From: Streptomyces spiroverticillatus
GTDB taxonomy: Bacteria > Actinomycetota > Actinomycetes > Streptomycetales > Streptomycetaceae
NCBI GenBank assembly: GCA_014650415.1
Contig: BMUX01000005.1
Location: 434,001 to 498,000 of the forward strand
Direction of reading: 5' to 3'
DNA: 64,000 bases
Both the position numbers and the translations under genes were made by a program. Positions 40,309 through 47,842 of this stretch are shown piece after piece (the stretch's first letter is position 1; every line of letters starts with the position of its first letter). The notes under the pieces are model-generated. The model had not been told where the DNA came from. It searched no databases and was given only the letters and a program-made list of their open reading frames with translations.

Positions 40309-40343
40309 CCGTCCCCGGCCTACGTCGAGTAGACCGGGGACGG
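40309..40343. terminator. 10-bp-stem hairpin between convergent genes
   Basis: CCGTCCCCGG (40309-40318) pairs perfectly with CCGGGGACGG (40334-40343) over a 15-nt loop, in the 74-bp gap between the lactonase and the convergent aldehyde dehydrogenase gene; usable from both strands. Confidence 0.85.
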
Positions 40344-40375
40344 CAGGCGTGCTCAGACTCCCTGCTCAGCCGCGC

Positions 40376-41944
40376 TCAGCCCTCCCTGCGACCGTCCACC
40401 ACGCGCGGCAGCCCCAGCGGGTTGGACTCGCGCAGCTCCGGAGGCAGGAGTGCGTCGGGCGTGTTCTGGTACGCGACCGGGCGCAGCCAGCGTTCGGCGG
40501 CGGTGGTCCCCACCGAGGTGGACGTCGAGGTGGTGGCCGGGTAGGGGCCGCCGTGGTGCTGGGCGGGGGCCACGGCGACACCCGTGGGCCAGGCGTTGAC
40601 CAGGACCCGTCCGGCCAGCGGGGTCAGCCGGGCCAGGAGTCCGGTGTCGCCCTCGGTGCCCTCGGCCTCCGGGCCCGAGACGTGGACGGTGGCCGTGAGG
40701 TTGCCGGGCAGACGGGCGAGCAGGGCCTCCGCCTCCGCCGGGTCCGCGTACCGGGCGACGACGGTCACCGGGCCGAAGCACTCCTCAAGCAGCAGGGCGT
40801 GCGCGCCGTCCTCCCGGGCGAGCGCGGCGGCGGGCACGGTGAGGAAGCCGGGGCCGACGGTGTGGGCGTCCGGGCCGGGCCCGGGACGTACCGGAGCCTC
40901 CACGTCGGGCAGTTGCGCCCGCTCGGCGACACCCGCCACGAAGTTCTCACGCATCCGGTGGTCCAGCATCACGCCCGCGCCCACCTCGCCGAGGGCCTGC
41001 CCGAGCGCCTTGACCAGCCGGTCGCCGGCCGCGCCCGCCGGGGCCAGGACGAGTCCCGGCTTCACGCAGAACTGGCCCACGCCCATCGTCATCGACCCGG
41101 CCAGCCCGGCGCCGATCTCCTCCGGCCGCTCGGCCGCGGCCGCCTCGGTCACCCACACCGGGTTGAGCGAGCCGAGTTCGCCGTGGAAGGGGATGGGTAC
41201 GGGGCGGGCCGCCGCCGCGTCGAAGAGGGCGCGCCCGCCCCGTACCGAACCGGTGAAACCGGCGGCGGCGACCAGCGGGTGCCGTACCAGCTCGACGCCC
41301 GCGTCGAAGCCGTGGACGAGACCGAGAACACCCGCCGGAATCCCGTGCGTCGCCGCGGCCCGGCGCACGGCGGCTGCGGTCAGTTCGGAAGTCGAAGGGT
41401 GGTCGGGGTGGGCCTTGACCACGACCGGGCAGCCCGCGGCGAAGGCGCTCGCGGTGTCGCCGCCCGCCACCGAGAAGGCGAAGGGGAAGTTGGAGGCGGA
41501 GTAGACGGCGACGACACCGAGCGGAATCTTGTAGCGGCGCAGGTCGGGGACGGGCGGGGTGGCGTCGGCGTCCGGGTGGCTGATGATGACGTCGAGGAAG
41601 GAGCCCTCGTCGACGGTGTCCGCGAAGGACCTCAACTGGTAGCAGGTGCGGGTGAGTTCACCGTTGAGCCGGGTGCCGCCGAGAGCCGTCTCGGCGTCGG
41701 CCGCGGCCACCAGCTCTGCCCGGTCCTGCTCCAGTTCGTCGGCGACGGTGCGCAGGAAGGCGGAGCGCACGGCCCGGTCCGCGAGGGCCTCGCGGGCGTC
41801 GTGCGCGGCGCGGACCGTCGCGTCGACGGTCTCGGGAGTGGCCTCCGTCCCGACCTGCTCGCGCTGCTCGCCGGTCCGGGGGTCGACGCTCCAGACCGCG
41901 CCCGGCTCCCGGCCGGACGCGGGCACTGCGGGTATTGCTGACAC
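40376..41944 (-). CDS. aldehyde dehydrogenase, 2-oxoglutarate semialdehyde dehydrogenase-like
   Basis: A 522-aa NAD(P)-dependent aldehyde dehydrogenase. Catalytic Cys lies in MGVGQFCVKPGLVLAP, the cofactor-binding region in YSASNFPFAFSVAGGDTASAF and AAGFTGSVRGGRALFD, and the general-base Glu in FHGELGSLNPVWV. The extended length and these motifs resemble the ketoglutarate-semialdehyde dehydrogenase group that closes oxidative pentose or hexarate pathways. The GTG at 41944 (VSAIPAVPASG) was chosen; codons upstream would overlap the operator. A perfect copy of the shared palindrome lies 24 bp upstream of the start. It is monocistronic and convergent with the lactonase gene. Confidence 0.87.
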   Translation of the reverse strand: MSAIPAVPASGREPGAVWSVDPRTGEQREQVGTEATPETVDATVRAAHDAREALADRAVRSAFLRTVADELEQDRAELVAAADAETALGGTRLNGELTRTCYQLRSFADTVDEGSFLDVIISHPDADATPPVPDLRRYKIPLGVVAVYSASNFPFAFSVAGGDTASAFAAGCPVVVKAHPDHPSTSELTAAAVRRAAATHGIPAGVLGLVHGFDAGVELVRHPLVAAAGFTGSVRGGRALFDAAAARPVPIPFHGELGSLNPVWVTEAAAAERPEEIGAGLAGSMTMGVGQFCVKPGLVLAPAGAAGDRLVKALGQALGEVGAGVMLDHRMRENFVAGVAERAQLPDVEAPVRPGPGPDAHTVGPGFLTVPAAALAREDGAHALLLEECFGPVTVVARYADPAEAEALLARLPGNLTATVHVSGPEAEGTEGDTGLLARLTPLAGRVLVNAWPTGVAVAPAQHHGGPYPATTSTSTSVGTTAAERWLRPVAYQNTPDALLPPELRESNPLGLPRVVDGRREG

Positions 41945-41967
41945 CGTGGCCTCTTCTCGCACCGCAT

Positions 41968-42002
41968 GTTCGACATGTCGAACTGGGTTCAATATTTCGG
42001 AT
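41968..42002. promoter_or_regulatory. perfect sugar-regulon palindrome plus weaker second site
   Basis: GTTCGACATGTCGAAC (41968-41983) is a perfect 16-bp palindrome, followed 3 bp later by the weaker GTTCAATATTTCGGAT (41987-42002). They sit just upstream of the aldehyde dehydrogenase start. Best example of the motif in this window and the reference for the other sites. Confidence 0.8.
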
Positions 42003-42103
42003 GTTGGGGTGATGTCGGCAGGTTAGGCACGGGGGAGAAGGCCGGTCAAGGGACGCGGGTGTCGCAGGCGGGCGGCGATGCCGAGGATGCCCGGCGGCAG
42101 GGC

Positions 42104-42142
42104 GTAGACACTGTCTACCGACAGGTGGTAGACACTGTCTAT
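42104..42142. promoter_or_regulatory. duplicated TAGACACTGTCTA operator overlapping the tetR start codon
   Basis: GTAGACACTGTCTAC (42104-42118) and GTAGACACTGTCTAT (42128-42142) are 24 bp apart. Each contains the near-perfect palindrome TAGACA-C-TGTCTA. The second includes the first two bases of the ATG start (42141), implying leaderless transcription of the repressor gene with repression at the promoter and start. Typical autoregulatory TetR design. Confidence 0.85.
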
Positions 42143-42803
42143 GGAACCGACCGCGTCCCCGGACGCCCCGCGCCAAATCCCCCTCCGGGAACGCCTCGTC
42201 GACGCCGGGGTCGAGCTCGTCGAGAGCGGTGGCCCCGGCTCCCTCGGGCTTCGCGAGATCGCCCGTCGTGCGGGGGTCTCGCACGGGGCGCCGCGGCGGT
42301 ACTTCCCCACCCACCACTCCCTCCTCAGCGCCATCGCCCGGCGAGGGTTCGACGACCTCAAGGTGCGGTTCGAGCGAGTGGGAGGGGAGGCGGGGAGCGC
42401 GCCGGAGGAACAACTCCGGGCGCTGGCGCGCTCGTACGTCGACTTCGCCCTGGAGCGGCGCGGCATGTTCGAGCTGATGTTCCGTCATGACCTACTGGCC
42501 AGTGAGGTGCACGCGGCGGGGGCGGAGGGGCCGAGGCTGCGGGAGGAGACGCTGCCGCTGCTGACCGCCGTGGCCGCGCTCATCGGCCGGTGCCGGAACT
42601 CCCACGCCGCCTCCGCCCCCGAGGCCGCCGCCGCCCTCTGGGCCAACCTGCACGGCATCGCCCAGCTCTGGACCTGGGGCAGCCTCCCGCTCGCCCTCGA
42701 CGTTCCGCCCGGTGGCGGACCCGCCTCCCGAGAGGCCCTCGACCGGCTCGTGAAGGCGGCAGTGGACGCCCATCTCGGCGGGCCGCGCCAGGTGACCGTA
42801 TGA
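42141..42803 (+). CDS. TetR/AcrR-family transcriptional repressor
   Basis: A 220-aa repressor. The helix-turn-helix lies around residues 33-57 (GLREIARRAGVSHGAPRRYF) and the C-terminal ligand domain is helical (SYVDFALERRGMFELMFRHD, LWANLHGIAQLWTWGSLPLA), matching the TetR_C-type WHG family. The ATG at 42141 lies inside the second operator and has no Shine-Dalgarno, so the mRNA is probably leaderless. The 3' end overlaps the start of an MFS efflux gene by 4 nt: a repressor-pump pair. Confidence 0.92.
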   Translation: MEPTASPDAPRQIPLRERLVDAGVELVESGGPGSLGLREIARRAGVSHGAPRRYFPTHHSLLSAIARRGFDDLKVRFERVGGEAGSAPEEQLRALARSYVDFALERRGMFELMFRHDLLASEVHAAGAEGPRLREETLPLLTAVAALIGRCRNSHAASAPEAAAALWANLHGIAQLWTWGSLPLALDVPPGGGPASREALDRLVKAAVDAHLGGPRQVTV

Positions 42804-44227
42804 GCGCCGCACCTGAAATCCGTACGGGTGCCTCCGTCGTCACCCCCGCCCCTGCCGTCCCACCTCTCACCCGCACCCTCGCCCTCCTCGTCAGCATCAC
42901 CGGCGCCATGCTGGTCGCCCTCGACGGCACCGTCCTCCTGGTCGCCCAGCCCGCCCTGCAACGCGACCTGCACGCCGCACCCGCGCAGGTCCAGTGGACC
43001 AGTACCGCCTACCTCCTCGCGGTGGCCGCCCTGCTCGTCGTCGCCGGACGGCTCGGTGACCGGTACGGGCACACCCGGCTCCTGATCACCGGGCTCGTCG
43101 GCTTCGCGGTCACCTCCGCCGCCATCGCCCTCGCCCCCGGCATCGGCTGGGCCGTCGCCCTGCGCGCCGCCCAGGGCGTCTGCGCCGCGCTCCTCCAGCC
43201 CGCCACCCTCGCGCTCCTCCGCCTCACCCACCCCGCCGACCGGCTCGGCGGGCCGATCGCGCTCCGCACCAGCGCGATCGGGGTGGCCGCCGCTGCCGGG
43301 CCGCTGCTGGGCGGTGTGCTGGTCGCGGAGTTCGGCTGGCGGGCGGTGTTCTGGCTGAACGTGCCGGTCGCGCTCGCGGTGGCTGTCCTGGCGACTGCGG
43401 TACGAGTCCCCCTTCCGCCGCGCGCGGGTGTGCCCCGGCTCGGCGTGCCCGGGGCGGTGCTCCTCGCGGCCGCACTGGCCTGCCTGGTGCACGTGCTCGC
43501 CGGAGTGCCGGAACACGGCTGGACCGGCGGCCCCACCTGGGCCGGACTCGCCGTGACCGGGGTGCTCGCGGCCGGTTTCGTCGTCCACGAGCGGCGCACC
43601 GCGCACCCGATCGTGCCGCCCGCCGTCGCCAGGGCGGTGCCGGTGACGGCCTCGATGGCGTTGCTGCTGCTCACGGCGGCGGGGATGTTCGGTGCGCTGT
43701 TCGTACTGACCTTCTTCCTCCAGGACGTACGGGGCCTGGACCCGCTCGCCTGCGGGCTGCGGGTGCTGCCGCTGACCGTGCTCATGGTGCTGGGCGCGCC
43801 CGTCGCCGCACGTGCGCTGCGCCGGTACGGGGCGCGGCGGGCCGCCCTCACCGGGCTCGGCCTCGTCGTCTGCGGGGTGGCGGGACTGGCCGGAGCGGCA
43901 CGGGTCGGCGCGGCCGACGCGTGGCTGGCTGAGGGCGTTGCCTGCGGGGTGCTGGGGGGCGGGTTCGCGGCCGTGATGGTGGCCGCCACCGGGACGGTCG
44001 TCGGCGACGCGCCGCCCGGGTATGCCGGAGTGGTCGGCGGGCTCAAGCAGACCGCCATGAACATCGGCCCGACCCTGGGCATCGCCGTCGCGGCGGGCAT
44101 GATGGGCCCGCAGGTCCCCGACACCCCGGTCACGACCGTGCTGGTCGTCCTCGCCGGGCTCGGCGCCCTCGGCCTGGTCCCGGCGGCCCTTCTCCCGGGG
44201 CGTTGTCAGACCCCCGTGCCACAGTGA
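42800..44227 (+). CDS. MFS drug efflux transporter, DHA2 (EmrB/QacA) family
   Basis: A 475-aa transporter with about 14 hydrophobic segments. Motifs are ALDGTVLLVAQPALQRDL (motif D1 region), AGRLGDRYGHTRLL (motif A), GPLLGGVLVAEFGWRAVFWL (motif C plus following helix) and the C-terminal half with GVVGGLKQTAMNIGPTLGIA. The N-terminal cytoplasmic tail is short. Coupled to the upstream TetR gene by a 4-nt overlap, it is presumably induced by the exported toxic compound. The substrate cannot be predicted. Confidence 0.9.
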   Translation: MSAAPEIRTGASVVTPAPAVPPLTRTLALLVSITGAMLVALDGTVLLVAQPALQRDLHAAPAQVQWTSTAYLLAVAALLVVAGRLGDRYGHTRLLITGLVGFAVTSAAIALAPGIGWAVALRAAQGVCAALLQPATLALLRLTHPADRLGGPIALRTSAIGVAAAAGPLLGGVLVAEFGWRAVFWLNVPVALAVAVLATAVRVPLPPRAGVPRLGVPGAVLLAAALACLVHVLAGVPEHGWTGGPTWAGLAVTGVLAAGFVVHERRTAHPIVPPAVARAVPVTASMALLLLTAAGMFGALFVLTFFLQDVRGLDPLACGLRVLPLTVLMVLGAPVAARALRRYGARRAALTGLGLVVCGVAGLAGAARVGAADAWLAEGVACGVLGGGFAAVMVAATGTVVGDAPPGYAGVVGGLKQTAMNIGPTLGIAVAAGMMGPQVPDTPVTTVLVVLAGLGALGLVPAALLPGRCQTPVPQ

Positions 44228-44232
44228 TCCCC

Positions 44233-44799
44233 ATGAACACGATGCCCGACGGCCGCCCCATCCCGCCCCCGCACGGGGACGAACGCACCATGCTGGAATC
44301 GTGGTTGGACTTCCACCGCGCGACGCTCGCCCTGAAGTGCCGGGGCCTGGACGACGCGCAGATACGGACGGCCTCCGTGCCGCCGTCGCCGATGACGCTG
44401 CTGGGCCTGGTCCGGCACTTGGAGGGGGTCGAACGGCACTGGTTCCAGGAGGTGCTGGCGGGCGAGGACGTCGACCTCCGGGACCTGATGCGCCGCGACG
44501 GCGGCTTCGGCCTCGACGGCGGCGGGGCCGAGGGCGGCCGGGCCGTGGGCAGCGGGGCCGAGGGCGGGATGGCTCAGGCGCTCGACACGTGGCGCGCGAC
44601 CGTCGACCGCAACCGCGCGCTCGCCGCCGCGGCCTCCCTCGACGCCCCCGGCCGGCTCCCCGACGCGGAGGCGGCGATGGCCGGGACCGACACGGTGTCG
44701 CTGCGCTGGATCCTGGTCCACATGATCGAGGAGTACGCCCGCCACAACGGGCACGCCGACCTGATCAGGGAGCGGATCGACGGGGTGACGGGCCCCTGA
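44233..44799 (+). CDS. DinB-family (DUF664-type) protein
   Basis: A 188-aa four-helix-bundle protein of the DinB/DUF664 superfamily, whose actinobacterial members are often mycothiol-dependent metal enzymes. Candidate metal-ligand His are in LGLVRHLEGVERHWF and in the C-terminal WILVHMIEEYARHNGHADL. A Gly/Ala-rich stretch (DGGGAEGGRAVGSGAEGG) interrupts the middle, a likely flexible loop. Start ATG 44233. Its last 35 bp overlap the 3' end of the convergent Nudix gene. Confidence 0.82.
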   Translation: MNTMPDGRPIPPPHGDERTMLESWLDFHRATLALKCRGLDDAQIRTASVPPSPMTLLGLVRHLEGVERHWFQEVLAGEDVDLRDLMRRDGGFGLDGGGAEGGRAVGSGAEGGMAQALDTWRATVDRNRALAAAASLDAPGRLPDAEAAMAGTDTVSLRWILVHMIEEYARHNGHADLIRERIDGVTGP

Positions 44800-45529
44800 C
44801 GTCCCCGCCGGGCCGCGGCGCGAACGGGCCCTCCAGGGCCGCCCACTGCAACAGCATGATCGTCTTGGCGTCGGCGATCTCGCCGGTGCGGATCATCGAC
44901 AGGGCCTTGGCGAAGGGGAGTTCGAGGACCTCGATGTCCTCGCCCTCGTCGGCGACCCCGCCGCCCGACGACGTCGCGGACGAGGCCGCGTACGGGGCGG
45001 CGAAGAAGTGGACGCGTTCGGTGACCGAGCCCGGGCTCATGTAGACCACGAAGACCGGTTCCGCCTCCCCGACCTCGTGGCCGGTCTCCTCGGCGGCCTC
45101 GCGCCGGATCGCCTCCTCGGGGCTGTTGCCGTCGAGCAGGCCGCCGGCCGTCTCCAGGAGCATGCCGGTGGGGTGCTCGTTGACGTACGCGGGCAGCCGG
45201 AACTGGCGGGTCAGGAGCACGGTCGCGCGCTGCGCGTCGTACAGCAGGATCGTCGCGCCGTCGCCCCGGTCGTACGTCTCGCGCTGCTGACGGCTCCAAC
45301 TGCCGTCCCTGCGGCGGTGGTCGAAGGTCGTCTTGCGCAGGACGTACCAGTCGCAGGCGAGCACCTCCACGTCCGTGATCCGCACATCGGGGTTGCCGGT
45401 GAGGCCACGGCCGTGGGTGTCGAGGCCGGTGCGACCGCGCCGGTCGGGGACGTCGATGCCGGGGGTGCCAGGGGCGGCGTGCCCGGTGTGTGCGGGGTTT
45501 GCGGTGTTTCCAACGGGATGCGTGCTCAT
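44765..45529 (-). CDS. Nudix hydrolase, GDP-mannose/ADP-sugar pyrophosphatase-like
   Basis: A 254-aa hydrolase. The Nudix box is intact: GGLLDGNSPEEAIRREAAEE followed by TGHEV, with the REAAEE Glu ligands. Preceding strands (VRITDVEVLACDWYVLRKTT, ATVLLTRQFRLPAYVNEHP) match the NudK/ADP-ribose pyrophosphatase group that cleaves nucleoside diphosphate-X bonds. The N-terminus is a ~50-residue Gly/Pro/His-rich extension. Its ATG overlaps the stop of the DUF4406 gene by 4 nt, so the two, with the DeoR gene upstream, form a nucleotide-related operon. Confidence 0.88.
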   Translation of the reverse strand: MSTHPVGNTANPAHTGHAAPGTPGIDVPDRRGRTGLDTHGRGLTGNPDVRITDVEVLACDWYVLRKTTFDHRRRDGSWSRQQRETYDRGDGATILLYDAQRATVLLTRQFRLPAYVNEHPTGMLLETAGGLLDGNSPEEAIRREAAEETGHEVGEAEPVFVVYMSPGSVTERVHFFAAPYAASSATSSGGGVADEGEDIEVLELPFAKALSMIRTGEIADAKTIMLLQWAALEGPFAPRPGGDVRGPSPRRSAP

Positions 45530-45909
45530 GCGGCGACCGCCTGGGGGATCTCGGCGAGCGAGGCGTAGACCGCCGCACCCTGCGCGCGGGCCTGCGCGAC
45601 CATCCGGTCGGCGCCCTCGGAGGGGCCGCCGATCCGCAGCACCGCGTCGCAGCGGGCCAGCAGGCGTTCCGCGACCGGGTGGAAGATCTCCTCGTACAGC
45701 GCGTCGCCCGGTCCCGAGCTGCCCGCCGTCTCCAGCAGCGGCAGCGCCAACGCCTCGCCGGTGACCGGCAGATGGCCCGCCCGGAAGAGGGTGAGCGCGG
45801 TCTCGTTCATGGCGGTGACGTTCGCGTGCAGCTTGGCGGGGTCGTCCCCGGTGCCGGACCGGTAGGGCCCGGCGACCAGGATCATCAGAGGGCGGGGGGT
45901 ACTGCTCAT
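45526..45909 (-). CDS. DUF4406 / nucleoside 2-deoxyribosyltransferase-like protein
   Basis: A 127-aa protein of the flavodoxin-like fold group containing nucleoside 2-deoxyribosyltransferases and DUF4406. It opens with MILVAGPYRSGTGDDPAKLH, continues with NVTAMNETALTLFRAGHLPV and GDALYEEIFHPVAERLLARC, and ends with LRIGGPSEGADRMVAQARAQ. The GPY and GxSxGAD loops are where the nucleotide sugar binds in relatives. It lies between a DeoR regulator (29 bp) and a Nudix hydrolase (overlapping), suggesting nucleotide or NDP-sugar salvage. Activity unproven. Confidence 0.75.
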   Translation of the reverse strand: MSSTPRPLMILVAGPYRSGTGDDPAKLHANVTAMNETALTLFRAGHLPVTGEALALPLLETAGSSGPGDALYEEIFHPVAERLLARCDAVLRIGGPSEGADRMVAQARAQGAAVYASLAEIPQAVAA

Positions 45910-45938
45910 GGTCCAACTCCCATACGTACCGGTGGGGT

Positions 45939-46724
45939 TCAGGCGAGAATCGTGTGCACGCCCGCGTCGCGCAGTGCGGCCAGCGTCTGCGGGCCGTGCG
46001 GGTGGGTGGTGGCGTCATCGGCGGCGGTGTCGGTCACGAAGGTGCCGACCGCGCCGGGCTCCGCGACCCGGCTGAAGGACCGCACCCCGAGCTTCGTCGC
46101 GTCCGCGACCGCGACGGTACGGGTCGACTGGGCGAGCCCGGCCTGCTTGACGGCCGCGTCGTCCAGCGAGAACTCCGACCAGCCGTGCTCGCCGTGCACG
46201 CCGCCGATGGACATCACGAAGCAGTCGAAGGCGAGCGCTTCGAGCGTACGGAGCGCGAGCGGCCCGACCAGGGACCGCTCCCCGGGGCGCGACCGGCCCC
46301 CGACGACCAGCAGCTCGATGCCGGGAACGTCGGCGAGCCGCACCGCCGCCTGGATGCTGAGCACCGCCACGGTCAGCGGGGCGCGCGCCGCCAGGTGCTC
46401 GGCGACGTGCACGGTGGTCGTACCGGCGTCCAGCAGCACCCGCGAGCCGGGCTCGACCAGTTCGGCGACCGCACGGCCGAGCCGGTCCTTCGTCGCCGCC
46501 TGCCAGGGCTCGCGCGCCGCGAACCCGGCGCCGTCCTCCCGCTTGCGGGTGGCGACCGCGCCGCCGTGCACGCGCTTGACCAGGCCTTGGCGCTCCAGTT
46601 CGGCCAGGTCGCGGCGCACGGTCATGTCGGAGACCCCGAGCCGGTGGGCGAGCTCGGACACGGAAACCCGGTCGGAGCCCTGGACGAGGCGCAGGGTGAG
46701 GTCGAGGCGGTTGGCTACTCCCAT
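45939..46724 (-). CDS. DeoR-family transcriptional regulator
   Basis: A 261-aa regulator. The N-terminal HTH (VSVSELAHRLGVSDMTVRRD, LAELERQGLVKRVHGGAVA) is followed by a DeoR sensor domain (AVAELVEPGSRVLLDAGTTT, GRSRPGERSLVGPLALRTLE), which usually binds a phosphosugar. The ATG at 46724 (MGVANRLDL) was chosen; another at 46742 would add six residues. No Shine-Dalgarno is obvious, and paired inverted repeats lie just upstream, consistent with autoregulation. It probably controls the DUF4406 and Nudix genes downstream. Confidence 0.87.
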   Translation of the reverse strand: MGVANRLDLTLRLVQGSDRVSVSELAHRLGVSDMTVRRDLAELERQGLVKRVHGGAVATRKREDGAGFAAREPWQAATKDRLGRAVAELVEPGSRVLLDAGTTTVHVAEHLAARAPLTVAVLSIQAAVRLADVPGIELLVVGGRSRPGERSLVGPLALRTLEALAFDCFVMSIGGVHGEHGWSEFSLDDAAVKQAGLAQSTRTVAVADATKLGVRSFSRVAEPGAVGTFVTDTAADDATTHPHGPQTLAALRDAGVHTILA

Positions 46725-46732
46725 GCCGAGAT

Positions 46733-46759
46733 ATTCACACATGAATGTTCAAATGAACA
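46733..46759. promoter_or_regulatory. adjacent inverted repeats upstream of deoR-type gene
   Basis: ATTCACACATGAAT (46733-46746; arms ATTCA/TGAAT) abuts TGTTCAAATGAACA (46746-46759; arms TGTTCA/TGAACA). The AT-rich pair is conspicuous in this GC-rich sequence and covers the DeoR start region, so it is a likely autoregulatory operator. Confidence 0.6.
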
Positions 46760-46818
46760 ATTCGATGTGAGAAACGAACGAGACCGTGCGAGACGGTGCG
46801 CGGTGGGCATGGTCCGGC

Positions 46819-47793
46819 TCAGGTCAGGACGGAGACCGCGTACGACGTCGCCTCGGCCAGCAGTGCTTCCTTCGGCTCGGCCTCCTGGCCCGGGCGGTCC
46901 GTCATGATCGCCAGTACGATCGGTGCGCTCTTTCCCGGGGGCGGCCAGGCGACGGCGACGTCGTTCGCCCGCCCGAAGTCGCCCGTGCCCGTCTTGTGCG
47001 CACAGGTCCAGCCCCGGGGGAGCCCCGCCCGGATGCACTGGGCGCCGGTGACGGTGGTCAGCAGCCAGTCCTTCAGCAGGGCGCGCTTGTCGGCGGGGAG
47101 GGCGGTGCCGAGGAGGAGGGCCCGGTGGGTGCCCGCGAGGGCGCGCGGGGCGGTGGTGTCGCGGGGGTCGCCGGGGCGGTTGTCGTTCAGGCCGGGTTCG
47201 TACTGGTCGAGACGACTGACGGGGTCACCCAACTCCCTTAGGAAGGCGTTGAAATGACCCGGTCCTCCCAGGTCGCGCACCAGGAGGTTGCCCGCCGTGC
47301 CGTCGCTGTGCCGGACGGCGGCGTCGCACAGCTCGCGGATCGTCATGCCGGACCCGATGTGCTTCTCGGCGATCGGCGAGATGGAATTGACGTCGGCCCG
47401 GGTGACGGGGACGTGCCGGTCGAGATGGGAGAGCGGATTGCGGTGCAGGACCGCCGCTGCGGCAAGGGACTTGAAGGTGGAGCAGAACGCGAACCTCTCC
47501 TCGGCGCGGTGCGCGAGGACGGCACCGGTGCCGGTGGCCAGGGCGTAGAGGCCGAGGCGGGCACCGTGGGTCCGCTCCAGGGAGGCGAAGCGGGCGCGGT
47601 GGCGGGGGTCGTCGGAGAGGGTGGTCCTCGGCGAGCCCGAGCGCGAGCCCGAGGCCGGGACCGAGGGCGGGCCCGAACTCCGTACCGGATCAGGCTCCTT
47701 GGACGTACAGGCCGCCGACGCGGCGACGACCGCCGCCCCCAGCAGAGCCCGCCGCGAGATGCCGCTCGCCTCCCTGAATGCCTCCGCACGCAT
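46819..47793 (-). CDS. class A beta-lactamase, predicted lipoprotein
   Basis: A 324-aa serine beta-lactamase. Motifs are STFK at 105-108 (nucleophile S105), SDG at 163-165 (in place of the usual SDN), Glu199 of the omega-loop YEPGLND, and KTG at 266-268. SDG instead of SDN also occurs in the mycobacterial BlaC. The N-terminus has a twin-arginine motif (SRRALLGAAVV) and a lipobox-like ASAAC with Cys29, so it is probably Tat-exported and lipid-anchored. Start ATG 47793 opens this signal; longer frames were rejected. Nothing nearby looks like a bla regulator. Divergent, 49 bp, from an alpha/beta hydrolase gene. Confidence 0.93.
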   Translation of the reverse strand: MRAEAFREASGISRRALLGAAVVAASAACTSKEPDPVRSSGPPSVPASGSRSGSPRTTLSDDPRHRARFASLERTHGARLGLYALATGTGAVLAHRAEERFAFCSTFKSLAAAAVLHRNPLSHLDRHVPVTRADVNSISPIAEKHIGSGMTIRELCDAAVRHSDGTAGNLLVRDLGGPGHFNAFLRELGDPVSRLDQYEPGLNDNRPGDPRDTTAPRALAGTHRALLLGTALPADKRALLKDWLLTTVTGAQCIRAGLPRGWTCAHKTGTGDFGRANDVAVAWPPPGKSAPIVLAIMTDRPGQEAEPKEALLAEATSYAVSVLT

Positions 47794-47842
47794 ACCGGTC
47801 CCTGCTCCCGTTCGTCGACGATCAAGCTCGTATCGTGACCCC

